Assembly (NCBI GenBank): GCA_902729315.2
Contig: LR746276.1
Span: 5,654,169-5,718,168, forward strand
Length of the DNA: 64,000 nucleotides
Direction: 5' to 3'
DNA from: Spirodela intermedia
Lineage: Eukaryota > Streptophyta > Magnoliopsida > Alismatales > Araceae
In this document: positions 38,101 to 51,000 of the stretch, in pieces
Numbering within the stretch: the first letter of the stretch is position 1
Layout: every line of letters begins with the position of its first letter
Translations under genes and position numbers: made by a program
Notes under the pieces: generated by a model
What the model was told of the DNA's origin: nothing
Database searches by the model: none
The model's input: only the letters and a program-made list of their open reading frames with translations

Positions 38101-41045
38101 AAGGCTAAAAGTTTCTTAACTGAATAAAAAATTGAAAATTCTGTAGTTTATTTGTACTAAAACAGAGTTTTTAGCTGAGAGCCTAGGTCTTTGGCGATGA
38201 GAGACTGAATAATTAAGAGGGAGATCTAATCAAGATGACAGATGCTTCGTCGACCTGCTTTCACTTGGTTTTATTCCACTCATTGTATCAAGATGACTGG
38301 TGTTCTTCTGTGGATTGTTGACGATTATAGATTCTCTTTCTGACGTGGATCAACTTTTTTTTTTTGCAATTAGCTTGTGATCAGTCAAGTTTTTCCATGG
38401 GATACTAATCAGAAGTCCAAACGCTTTGGATTTTGGCCTCAAAAACTGTTTTAACTATGAAATAAATGATTGACCTTATTTTGGAAGTTCTGGATTACTA
38501 CTTGTGCCTCAAAGAAATGGCTCATTTCAAGTCTCTGATATGAACTGTATGATTTTGTGTGCTGTTTCTCCAGATTTAGAGTCTGGATGAAGGATCTAGG
38601 TTTAAAGATGACCAAGGTCGTGGCCTTTTGCCTTACTAACTTGGCAAGCGGTGGGGCACTTGGGTGATGCTTTTTCTAATAATATGTTTTTTTAAATTTT
38701 ATGTGCACGTAAAAAATTCTGAAAACTGATAATCACAGACGTTGTAGATAAATTATAATTTATTCATTAAATAATAACATTAGAAATAAAAGACGTCATT
38801 TAGCTGAATGAGGCTGTGAATGGCGTTCGTATCACATGTTTTAGTGAGTGGAACAAGTATTCTTGTTGACTTGAAAACTATGGTGAGTGGGGCCCAAAAC
38901 AGTGTTGACAGTCTACTGCCTTATCTTCTTCTTCCCTGTTATTTCTGTCAGTTCACAACTGTTCATGTTTTATGAGGAATGTTTTCTGCAGCTTTCTGAT
39001 TCGCCACCTTCAGGTTTGCAGGTACTGCCAACAACAGCCAGAAAAGTCTACTTGCTCGGTCTGTGAGACCACTGAAAATCTTTGGATGTGTGTTACCTGT
39101 GGCTTTGTTGGATGTGGAAGGTAGTCCCATGCTTGTTTGCCCTGTTCTTTCTCTCTACGGAGACGAGTCAGCAGTCTTCATTGGCTTGTACCTTACTTCA
39201 CAGGTACAGAGAGGGCCATGCGATCAAGCATTGGAAAGAAACACAGCACTGTTACTCACTCGAGCTTGAGACGCAGAGAGTCTGGGATTATGTCGGGGAC
39301 AATTATGTCCATCGATTAATCCAGTCAAAGACCGACGGGAAGCTGGTGGAGTTCGACTGCGGACATGTGGCCGATACATGTGAGATTTGTGAAGGCGGCG
39401 CTGACTCTGAAGCTCTTTTCAGCAGTAAAATAGAAGCTGTACGCATTCTTCGTATAGTCCGCTATATTTCATATCTAACTAGTTCCATTCATACTCACTG
39501 ACCTCTCTGCCTGTTGAAGATCTTTGAGGAATACAACCTGCTTCTCACCACTCAACTGGAGAACCAGAGAAAAGTATGATCCTGTTCATCTTTCTCCATG
39601 GTTTTCCCCTCTAGATAAATAGTCAACTGTTGAGCTTTTCATGGAGATTCACGCGTACTAACGCCATGAAAATTCATGGCAGTATTTTGAATCAGTACTT
39701 CTGGAAGTCCGCCAGGAAACTGAGAAGGAGATCTCTGAATCCATTGATAAAGCTCTGAATCATAAGCTGCAGAAAGTGCAGATCAAGCTGGATAGATGCG
39801 CGCAAGAGAAGTTATTTCTTGACGAGGTTGGTGCTGGTTTAGTTTCTCTTCTGGTCTTCTTCTTCAGATCGATCCCAGATCATATTTTCGTCTGCAATTA
39901 TTCAGAAATTCATGCGCGCGATCTAATATGATTGCGATCATAATTTAATTTCTCTGGATGTGAAATTGCCAGGTTGAATCCCTTCTTTGCGATGCACCTC
40001 TTCTGCTGCTGTTTTGAAATGACGAACTGTCTCGATTAGATTGAACCGACCCATTAATCTGAAATTCTGTCGAGAAATCCGTTGACATGTTTTTGGATGT
40101 CAACGAGTTGGTTTTCTGTCCTCTCGTTTAGCTCTTTGGGGAATATATGGGGTTTGGCCTCCATCGATCTTTTGAAATCGTTCATTTCATTTTTTCTTTG
40201 TAGATCAACGAGAATCTGGTGAAAAACCAGGAGGTGTGGAAAGCGAGGATTCTGGAAGCCGAAGAGAGGTACACGCCCACGCCCTCAGGATATTAATCTA
40301 TTGATATTTCCTCGTTGACATTGGGGCTGAGGGTCATCATCAGTAGAGACTTTGACTGGGGAACATCCGTCAAAGTCAACATTACCCATCAGAGCACCAT
40401 GACTGGTTTCGACGGGCATAGCATGCCTGACATCATCGTCGAAACCGCATCCATTAGGGGGGTCGGTATGACTCGTCACCAGCCTCTCTCTCCTAGCACC
40501 CGGAGAAGATCGTTGAATTTTGCCGAGTTAGGGGGTAGTTGCAGATGCCAAGCAGAAACAATTCCGTTCTTGGCAATTCCCTGAGATCTAGTGAGCCCTC
40601 CGTGCCATTTTAAAACTTTCTTTATGGCTTCGTGACGGGCTCGGTTGAGTAGTCAAAGAATCTGAAGAGTTGACTTTCAGCTCGTATGTTCATTCGCTGG
40701 TAAGATTTCTCAGAGTCCCTCCACTGACGGCGCGGACTGATCGATTCCTCTCAGGGAGCAAGCAGCCGTGAGGTCCAGGGAGCAGAGGATACGCGACCTG
40801 GAGGAGCAGGTAACTCTCTCCTTCGTCCTCTCCATTTTCGCCGTCCCACCGAGCCATCGCTGATGCCGGTCTCTAGTGGGCCGGCCCATCTTCATCTTCA
40901 TAGCCTCTTCTTATACAGCACTGGGATGACGTGCGAATGTGGGCCCCATCTCACATTTGATGTACCTCCGCAGCTCGAGGGCCTGCTGGCGCGCGTGGAG
41001 GCGGCGGAAGGCCCGGTCGAGTCGTCCGACGGCACGAGATCGTGA
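35199..41045 (+). CDS. BRIZ: BRAP2-like RING/ZnF-UBP E3 ubiquitin ligase (BRIZ), 12 exons
   Basis: E3 ubiquitin ligase of the BRAP2 type. In Arabidopsis BRIZ1 and BRIZ2 form a complex needed for germination. Exons: 35199-35405, 35490-35605, 35728-35836, 35921-36032, 37692-37789, 39014-39120, 39204-39438, 39520-39573, 39683-39826, 40204-40268, 40755-40809, 40974-41045; 1374 nt, 457 residues, all phases joining. Domains: conserved [13 protein letters not shown] near residues 43-55; BRAP2 domain about 72-160 ([17 protein letters not shown]); RING from C177 (CPVCLERLDQ...CNHSFHC...CPVC); ZnF-UBP about 219-285 ([27 protein letters not shown]); then a coiled coil to the end. The ATG at 35199 follows an in-frame TAG. 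The usual N-terminal segment with RIHSVD is not seen, so an upstream exon may be missing. The stop sits inside a GTGAGT, so a longer spliced C-terminus is possible. Confidence 0.93.
36033..37691 (+). other. BRIZ intron 4
   Basis: At 1659 bp this is the longest intron of BRIZ; it splits the RING domain codons between CPVCL and ERLDQ. A 140-codon open frame at 36269-36691 lies inside it on the same strand. It has no recognisable domain and no splice signals linking it to the gene, so I treat it as non-coding. Confidence 0.7.
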
Positions 41046-41165
41046 GTAGTAACGAAGAGACGGTGGGGCCCATAGCCGTCAGAGGGCCAGAGGAAGAAAA
41101 TCTTTAAATTAACCGGCATCATCGGCTGTTGTGTTGGATAGAAGAAAGCCCCCCTCCCCCCTCCG
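41046..41165. other. 120-bp gap between convergent BRIZ and neurochondrin stops
   Basis: The two genes converge tail to tail with only this gap. Any 3'UTR of ordinary length on either transcript must overlap the other gene, so sense-antisense transcript overlap is expected. No clear poly(A) signal pair could be assigned. Confidence 0.8.
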
Positions 41166-41288
41166 TTAGAGCGTGCCAGTCCGAGACCCTTCGATAAGCC
41201 TTCTCAGCGTCGGGAAGCGGGCGCCCCACCGTAGGTAACCTATAAATAGAAATATAGAGAAAAATGGGCCACATTCCAAAAAGAGGCG

Positions 41289-41323
<35 letters not shown>

Positions 41324-42006
41324 GACCAGAGGAGACGATTTGGTGGAGGTCCTGGTGATTGTTGACGTCATCACCTCCGAGCTGGCACGGGGAAAAGGAT
41401 GACCTGGGGTGAGTCGACGTGGACATCGTCGCCGATAAGAGAGGGAAGAGTTGCAAGCAGGGGAGGGGTGTTGGGACCTGCGTGGATGGGCTCAAGCTTC
41501 TAGCGACTAGTTGGGAAAGCCGTTCGAGCGAAGCACGATCGACGTGGCGCTGAGCCAGGAGGGCTTCCTCGGACGTCAAGTCGAGAACCAGCGAGCAGAT
41601 GCTCGACGCCATCATTACGACGGATCCGTCCTCGTTGTTCGCCTCTACATCAGACGCACATAAAAATAATTACTTCGAGGGCATATAAATAGTAATCGAT
41701 ATGAATTCCCAGCACTGTGAAAATAATTCTAAAAAAAAAATTTAATTATATTCTCCCGGGCCGTGTTGGCCCGAGTCGCCTCCAAATTGGATTTACGTCG
41801 TAGAGCAAGCCAAATTAAATTAGCTAAGCCCAACGAACTACATAGCTTCCGGTGTAATGAAATCACTGTTCTCATTGCCCATAATTTTCTGGTGTTCTGA
41901 AAGTGAAAACTGATAATCAGTGTTATACTACGCGGAGAAAAGTAATAACCCAGATTTTCATGGAAGCCATCAGCAAGATAGATAGATAGATAGAGAGAGA
42001 TAGATG

Positions 42007-42051
<45 letters not shown>

Positions 42052-45000
42052 GCTGTAGTGCTGGAGAGAATTAAAGATCAGGGACGAAGCTGGGATGGAG
42101 GAGATTTTCCAGAGGGTCGGCTCTCCTGAGATGAATCAAAATGAGGGGAGAGGGAAGGGCGGACTAATAGAATCTATGTAGAAGAATGAACAAATCGAGT
42201 GACCCAAGACCTCTTAACCCACCAATGCAGCCCTCTGAACCATCGGTCTGAGGGTTTCGAGCGATTGACCGATAAATCCACGGAGAATCGGCCTATTTTG
42301 GTGGACCCTCCTAATATGATCAATCTCAGGCCGATCTACCAAGATGCCCCTTGAGGATTTCAGATAAACCATTTATTTCATACCTATTTCTTTTTATAGA
42401 ATCCACAAAGAGTGTGAGCCAGTTTTTGTCATACCTGCCCACGATGCCAAGGGTTGCAAGACGCAGACAAAGTGGGATCCGTCGAGCTGAGACTGGATTT
42501 TCTCTCTCTAGACATAAAAGAACACTGGGCTGTTAAAGAAAGTCGAAGAAGGTCAATCATGAAAACCGTAGATCGCTCACATTTAGGAGTACGTTCATGA
42601 TGGCGTCACATGCCAAGAACATTGTACCATCATCATCGCATGTTCTTCGATCCTGCATGATTGCTCTCGCAAGGAATTCTGCAACCTGTTTATAAGAAGA
42701 AAATCCCATAGAACATTTTTGGCAATATTTATTCATGAACTGTGGTCAACGCATCATACTAGATACTCATTTGGCAAGTTTGATTCCAATGATAATAAGT
42801 GAGGGAGAGATGTGCACAGTTCTGAATATGTTTGACTTCAATATCTTCAGTTCTTATGGGAATACTGATGATACCCCAAATGGAATGGATGCCTGACTTG
42901 GATGGGCCGAATAAGCCAGAGAAGTCTGATTTAGATGGAAAGAAGATGAAGATATATTACCTTCATGTTTATATATATATATATATATATATACAGACAA
43001 AAGTACATTGATATCTCATCTGGCCGGGTAAAGCGTTGAAACCAAAAAGGTGAAAAGACCAAATTACATTAAATTATGATTCACACAATTCCATAGAGAA
43101 AGCTCAACATCAATGCCCTTTTCTTTAAATTTTTTTTTATTTTTTTACTAAGGCAACTCAGTCAATATAAAATAGAAAAACTGATCTACCTCAGTGTGGG
43201 AACAAGTCGTACAGAATCATTAAACCATTATATATCCATATATATATATATATCTAGAGAGAGAGAGAGAGAGAGAGAGAGAGCAAGCACCCATGATATG
43301 ATCTCACTCCATTTCTACCCTCAGAACCAAGCTAGAAATTTAGTGGTAGCTAGGGTTTCTTTTGTCTAGTACTAATGCATAGGGATTACTAGAGAGATGG
43401 ACTAACGCATGTGGATTCTATGTATGGTTGGGGTCTAAACTTGCATAAAAATCTGTAACGAGCCAAACTTACAGCTTTATGCCCTCCGAACGAAGCCAAG
43501 ACATTGCATCCGTCAATATCCATTGTCCACTGGCACAGCATTGGAAGCATAAATTGGATAGAAGAAAAGGGGCTGCATATTATTGAACATAATCAGCTCA
43601 TATGAATACAAGTCATTAGAAGATAAACGTCCACAGAGATGGTTAAGGATACCTCGACTCTTCTCCACCTTCAATCGAAAGTATATACTCCAATAGGTCT
43701 TTGATCTTCTCTCGGCATGCCGATGGGGCTTCTGCCAGATACCTACAAGCATTGGAAAATGCTGACATGAAGATCCGTCAACCTGAAGCTAAATTTACTC
43801 CCAACGGAACAGAAAATGGTGACATTAGTTGTCAAGTATTTCCAGCAGCCTAGCTGCAAGGAAGGGATCTGTCTGGATTCTTCTGAGATCTCTGGGGCTA
43901 AGCTTTGAACCCGGCCGCCGGCCAGGGTCCATTCTGCCCTGTCCCTTTTACTCTGCTGTTGACTCCCGATCTGCCAAATGGGTCGTCTCGCTACACATAT
44001 ATGTCTGCAGTTATTCTTTCTTTTCTTTAAAAAAGCTCAGACTGTTACCCTCTCCCGATCTGATCACTTGCCAGTTAAAGTTAACGATACTAACTGTTAT
44101 AAAATTGATTTGCAAGAAAGACAGGTAATATGAGGCAAATTGCACCAATAAATAGAAAATAGGAAAACATGATTCAATACAAGAATATTATAATATCTGG
44201 AATGACAAGAAGATAATTGATTACCAACAGCAACTGGTTCACGGAGAATTTTAAAATAAAATAGTAGATATCCCCATATACCTTCCAATTATTCGTACTG
44301 CAGCTAAAAGATCGTCTCCTTTTCTTTCCCCGTGATCCTGAAAAGTTTCATCTTATTCAGATTAGTTGATTAGATTTGGTGATTAAGAACACATAAGTAA
44401 GAAGCAAAATCAAAACCTCCAGATTTTACTTACCCGTGCATCGTGTAGGAAGTCCAGAACCAGACTGGTTGTCTCATTGAGCCCGTCAATCACTTTCATC
44501 CAAGTCCTTTCATTTATTGGGCTACCTGGATAATTTTTACGCAATGATTTGCCATAATGAGAAAATATGAACAGAAATTTCAGGGTCGAAGGATAACAGC
44601 TTTTACAAATTAGATAAGTAGAGACACAGCAACATCTTTGTTGAAGTATTAAAACATTCAAGATAAGAAAGAAACATCATTGAATCTCATAATGCCATCT
44701 TTTTAGGATTTCATTGAATAAGATTTAGATGTTTCTTATGCTTAACTTGCTAAAGCTGAGCAATCTCTTAGGTTTAGCCTGCAAAATGCTCCAGCGAATT
44801 TGTTCCTCAACTGCCCTTTGGTAAGCAGAGTGACAACTTGATCTCTTGAATTAACATATGTAACACATTCTTTTCTTGTGGCCAATATTTCCTTGATGAA
44901 AAGTCTATTTACCTCTATTTACTTCGTCTTATCATGTCGTACAAGACTGTCGACAATATCGATGCCTTTGCTGTTAGGATATGATAAGAACGTGATATTC

Positions 45001-48000
45001 TGACTTTAGACCAATTTCTTGAACAGAAACTGCAAGCATGAGGGTCATCATCATACACTCAACTGCAGCACAAGATCCAGTGGACATGTTTTCTGGCTAC
45101 TCCATGTGACTAGGTTGCCATCAAGTAAGTTATACAGTTCCTAGGGTTGACCTTCTGTCACCTAATTCGTCAATCTTGTGAAGTAACAGGATATTCCTTA
45201 GTGATAACTTGATGGACCTCATTATTCTAGTCACGACTTTCAAGTGAGGAGTCCTCGAAGAATACATACAATTTGGTAACTGGTAATGGTTAATTTGTGA
45301 ACCTTGTTGCCATCACTACATATTCCTTTGTTCTCTTGTACAATACATAGCACAAAAAACTGAACATCTCTTGATTATCAGCAAGTTCCAATGGAATTCC
45401 AGCGTGGATAGATGTGCATAAAAAAATTGCATGTATGGTGCAAATTGACATAAAAAAATTGCATGTATGGATAACAATCTTTTACATTCTCATTGACATA
45501 TCTATGGTGCAAATTTAAATGATTGGTTTCCTTGACATCAGCCTTTCTCAATTCAAATGATTGATAATAAACCAGTCCCATACAGTGGCAAAAGGCCTGA
45601 TGGTGGCATATGGGAGCTTTTCAGATTATCTCCTTGGACCCTTTATGATGCTACCGTGAACATAAAACTTTGGATCACATTTCTGGAATGAAATTACTAG
45701 GTTGACAAGTCAGTATGAAGCTGGCTCCTAAGAACCTTTATGCATCTTCCGATGCAAAATGTTCTTCAAATGAATATCTATCTGGTTAAATCAATAAAAG
45801 AGAAAATCTCTATCAGAAAGTGTGCCTATGAGAATTATCATCAAATTTCATAAAGTTCAACCAACCCAAAAAACCACCAAGTCATTGCTGAATTCTACCT
45901 TGAGTTTCACAGGCATTTGATACTAATCTGATGATCTTCTCTAGTAATGAAAACAAAAGAGCCAGGTTCATTTGTTTGACAACGATTGGTTCAGTGGAAG
46001 AACTCTTGGAGGCCTCGTACTTCAAGTAGGCAAGTTCATTGAGAACAACTGCCACTTCAACCCTTGTAGACTCGAGAATAAGCATCAAACACCTGCAGAA
46101 AAGAAGGAAAACAACTAGAATAAGAAATAAAAGTCAAAGCATAGAATTTTGGGCATGTGGGTGAAAAAATTGACTAAATTTATAGAGATTACTTGTCAAC
46201 TGGAAATGGATTTTGATCATCAGGTAAATGATTGTGATCCAGCAACCACTCTTCACCAACAGTAGACATCATTGATTCAGCCAGAACAAGTGCCCGAAGC
46301 TTTTCAGTAGAAGCTGAAAAATTAGAAAGTTGGGTCAATATCCATTGGCCTTCACAGCAAAACATAAAATTGTATGAGATATATCCTTTGCCTCCTACAC
46401 AAAACTACGTCTTTGTAGAGCCTGGACATATACTTCTCATCAGAGAGCTTTGAATGTGAAGTCACACCTTTACATGCTGACCTCTGACGTCAAGAATCAT
46501 TGGGTCAGGAAAGGAAATTCCATTCAGTTAGTTTAATCCTGCTATTAAGTGGGCTTATTCAAGATGGCTAGTGGAGCAAACAGCAGTAGCAGAAGGTTGG
46601 CATTCCTTTGTGTCGAAACATCAAAATGATGGGTAGCGCAATCGCACTTATCTTGACATTTTTGTTCTAAGGAAAACAAAGGAGGCAGTGACAAGTTTCG
46701 AAAAAAGACAGTTTCAGGGTGCAAACGTGTTGTGCGATTCCCTGTGGGAATGGTTACTCCCTCGCAGGTTATCACAAGTAGGAAGCTGGCATATCACACA
46801 GCTCCCAATGCAGAATGCTGCACTCTGTATGGGTGAATTGTTATAATGGAAAAACAGGAGACCAGAAGGGTTGGATACTTCTTAGAAATAAAGGTAGACA
46901 TCCGTGCAATAGGGTAGGTACATGGAGGAAACAATGACTTTTCCCTCTATTGTTTCCATTTTTCTTTGACATACTTGAATTGTCATGAGGCAGTGTAAAC
47001 CCTGCCATGAGAAGACACCTTTCTGCCATTCCCATGAACGCAGTATGACATCACAGCAGCTCCCAGCAGAAATTGATGGCAGCTACTACACTTCCAGGGG
47101 TAGTTTAGATCAAAGAGAAATGGAGGCAATTGGTACGATTTGATTGTTTCCTTGCAGCAGAAATGCATTAAATCAGGAGAGAGTAAGGGGGGAAAATGAT
47201 GAATTTTCTTTCTGTTATTGTCTTTCATGACTTTTCTAGCTATTTAATGTGCACTGGAAGAAGATGACGGGGAAGAAAATGGCAGTAAAAACTCTTGGGA
47301 ATATAAATTAATAATAATATCTAAGGCAACATTTTTAACTACTCACTTTTCTGTTGTAGACTGTTCAAACATTATACCCATATCAAATTGAAAAAGGCCA
47401 AAACGTTTCTCAAGAATCATTTCCCAAACATTGTACAAATCCAAATTATTCCCTCAACTTCCTGGATCACATTAGTCTACAAAAGCCCAAAAGATTTACC
47501 TAGAAAACTACAATTCTCAGTCACACAAGAGATAAAAATCTAGTTTTTTTCCTCGGCATGAAAAATGTTTGAACAAGATGAATAATGAAGTGGTGATTTT
47601 CAGTCAGTTGTGTGAGGCTGATCATCAATGAATGATTAATCTCCTAATACTGTAACACTAATTTCAATTGATATCAAAGTTGATGTTGCTCGATTCAGTC
47701 GCTCATGAATAAAATTGAAGAGCCATTCCGAACAGACTGGTAGACGGGAGGGAACAGAGATTATACCTCCAACGTAGGAAAGTTTTAATCCTTGGGCTGA
47801 CGCAGGTTGGGATGACAACACCACACATGTGAAAGCAATCTATGGTATTGAAATTATACCCTTTTATCCTCTTTGAAAGTTTTTGAAAATTCTGAAGATA
47901 CCACATACCAGGTCGGGGTATGGTTTACAGGAGATTACAATTTATGATTGAAATCTTAATGAGCATCGTGGTCCTATGTTCCCAGTGTAACATTAGGCAA

Positions 48001-51000
48001 GAAGAATTGCAATAAAGGATCCTCCACAATTTGAAACTAAAAATATATGCGACCGCAGAACCTTCTAAAAATACAAGCACAACTCACCAACACGATTCTG
48101 TAGAATAGCCAAAACACCAATACGCACATAAGTGGGCCACATTTTATCATGTGATGACCTCAGCATGTCATGTTTCATATCCTGTGAGACACGACGTGAA
48201 AGGTAAGTTAAACCTACATATAACAACTTCTAATTATCACATGGGCAATAGAATGAGAAAAATAAACGTTAAAAGTAAAAAAACGAGAGACAAAAGTAGC
48301 AATAGTCACTATGAAGTACAGTAAATCTATGGAAAAATCGAACGGAGACACGAAACCGAGTATCATGTCAGTCAAAAAAATGGAACTCCATCCAGACATG
48401 CATCCAGTTTAAAACTGGCAAAAGCTATAAGAAACTCAACATAGACACATCACAGAGACAAGAATCTCTTGAACAACATCCAGGGCAGGATGATATGAAC
48501 ATCATTTCCTTCACATGTTGTTGACAATTAAATTAGCAAAGACGACAGTTCATACAATCCAACATGATGTTCCACCGGAAATTTCCATCAATACATTGAC
48601 CTAATAATACGCCAAGTGTTTAGACCCATAGTTGCACAACTCTGAGACATGTATGATCTTTATGCGTTAACAAGAGCCAAACGCTCTCTTCTTGTATATC
48701 TTCATGTACATCCCTGTAATTGTAGACTGCCATCCCTGACGTGTTAGTTGCATAGATACCCTTCTTGATTGAAAAAATTAACCTTATAAGTTATAAGAAA
48801 TAAAATCACACACCCATGCATATGATGTGGTAATATCTCATCAATTAAATGTTATCGCAACATCACAGAATACTAGAAAGAAGATTTTACACCATCATTT
48901 GGCACCATATCAATGCCACGGAAAATCGCAGAGTGCAAGAAGATGACATAATAGTGACTGGGAATAAGGATAAGAGAGAGAACATCTAAGTCAGTGTCTG
49001 GTTTGGGAGTTTGAGATCAAGGAATTAGAGAGGATGAAATATTGTCTCAGATTGAAGTAACTCACTTGAGGCAGGGCACTGTAATCTCCCAACAGAAGTA
49101 TGTTATGAATCTTTTTAGCATAACAGGCAAAACTGCATACAAACTAGCAAGTAGTCCAATACGGAAATATGTGGTAGATATAGATCTGAAGCTCAAATTT
49201 GGAAAGGCAGGGGTGGATGCTGTGGTAGACAGGGAAATGTGTTAGAACCTGGTAGGAAGATGCTTTTATCTGAGTCACACGTCCAAGTATAGCACATGCA
49301 GTCAGTGTGATTAGCCATTTCATGCAAGCCCTAAAAGAAGTTCATCTGCAGGAGCTCACTGAGTGCTACAGTATCTCAAAGGGACAACAGAAAAAGGTAT
49401 TATGTTCAAGAGAAATGGAGGATTAGTACTTGAGGCATACACATGTTGATTATGCATGGATAGTAGTTGAGGGGAGATTAACTTCTGGACACAACACCTT
49501 TCTTGGTGGCAATTTCATGGCGTGGAGCAGAAAACAACATGTGCTAGTACGTTCAAGGGCAGATACTGAATTCTAAGCAATGGCTCTGATTGAATCTTGT
49601 CCAAGAAGACTTAAAGATTAACAGGGAAAGTCTAATGAGACTCTATTGTGACAACAAGTTTGCAATTAGCATAGTTCACAACCCAGTACAATGCGGTCAA
49701 ACAAAACATATCAAGATTGACATATAGTTCATCAAGTAGAAATTGGAGAGCGGATTGATTTGCACACCTTATGTGTCTATACATGACAAACTTGTGGATG
49801 TGCTTACTAAGGGTTGAAGTACAGTATTTCAGTAACAAAGCTAGGAATGGAGAATGCCTATTCACCAACTTGAGGGGGAGTATGAGAATGAATGTATAAT
49901 TAGGAGTTTGGTTCTTAGTTGGACCGTTTCCTAGTTTGTTGGTTCGTTTCCTAGTTCATTGGTTTCCTAGTTGTTAGGTAGTCTGCTTGTTTTGTGACCC
50001 TGGTACTCGTGTATAATAGCCATCTGTGATGTGAATATGATTTGAGTTTTTCCTTTGAATATCCTCCTTGGGTTTGTCCCGCTGTTTAGGACATTAATAA
50101 AATACCAAAATAGCATGAGGTATACAAACAATTGGAATGTATGTCGTGAGCATTAAATTACATTTTACTCCATCATATTTTGGTAATTGAATCCTTAACA
50201 AGGTAACACAAATCATCCGACCAATCCAGATTCGTTACTTATCAATTGAATTGACATCAACAATAAACATAAAAACAGTAATATTAAAATGAGTAGAAAA
50301 ATAAGGTAGAAATCAATTAGATATGAGAAGTAGCAATTAGATAACCATCAATTCATCATGTATGAATAGTCACTTTCGTTACAAGAAGAAGTTGCTGAAA
50401 ACAAGAGAACATAGGCTGGTGATAAAGATAAAAATACGTGTATTCACATACTAAACCCTTCGATGATAAAATGGTAGCAAGCACGTGCAATGCATCAAAC
50501 TTGAGAGGACTATGTAGAACAGCGAACTGTCTTGCTATAGTTGGCACCTGAACCAAAAAACAAGAAACTTGTGATACAATGAACGTCCACAAGTTAATTG
50601 AGAGAAAAAGGAATGCCTATGTAGAGAAAAGAAAAGCAGATTCCGGAATACCAAGTTGGACATCTCTGATTGATAGTCACCAACTAATAGTTCAGCAGGC
50701 AATTTCCCCAATATTAGTTGCAGAAGTTTCACTGCAATTTCCATTGATCGAGACCCTACAAAAAATCATAGCAGAAAAATAGCTTTAATTGGATATAACA
50801 AAGTCATTACAATGGAACATTAGCACTTGTCTAAAGTAAAACATAAAAATCAAGAGTTAAGCAGATAATGATGCCTGAGGTGTAAGAGGTTTAACTCTAG
50901 TCTAAGGTAAAAGATAAAAACAAGAGTTTAGCGGACATGTTTTTTATTTTTAGGTCGGGTCTTCTCTGTGCAACATTTACCATGTTCTTACCATATTCTT

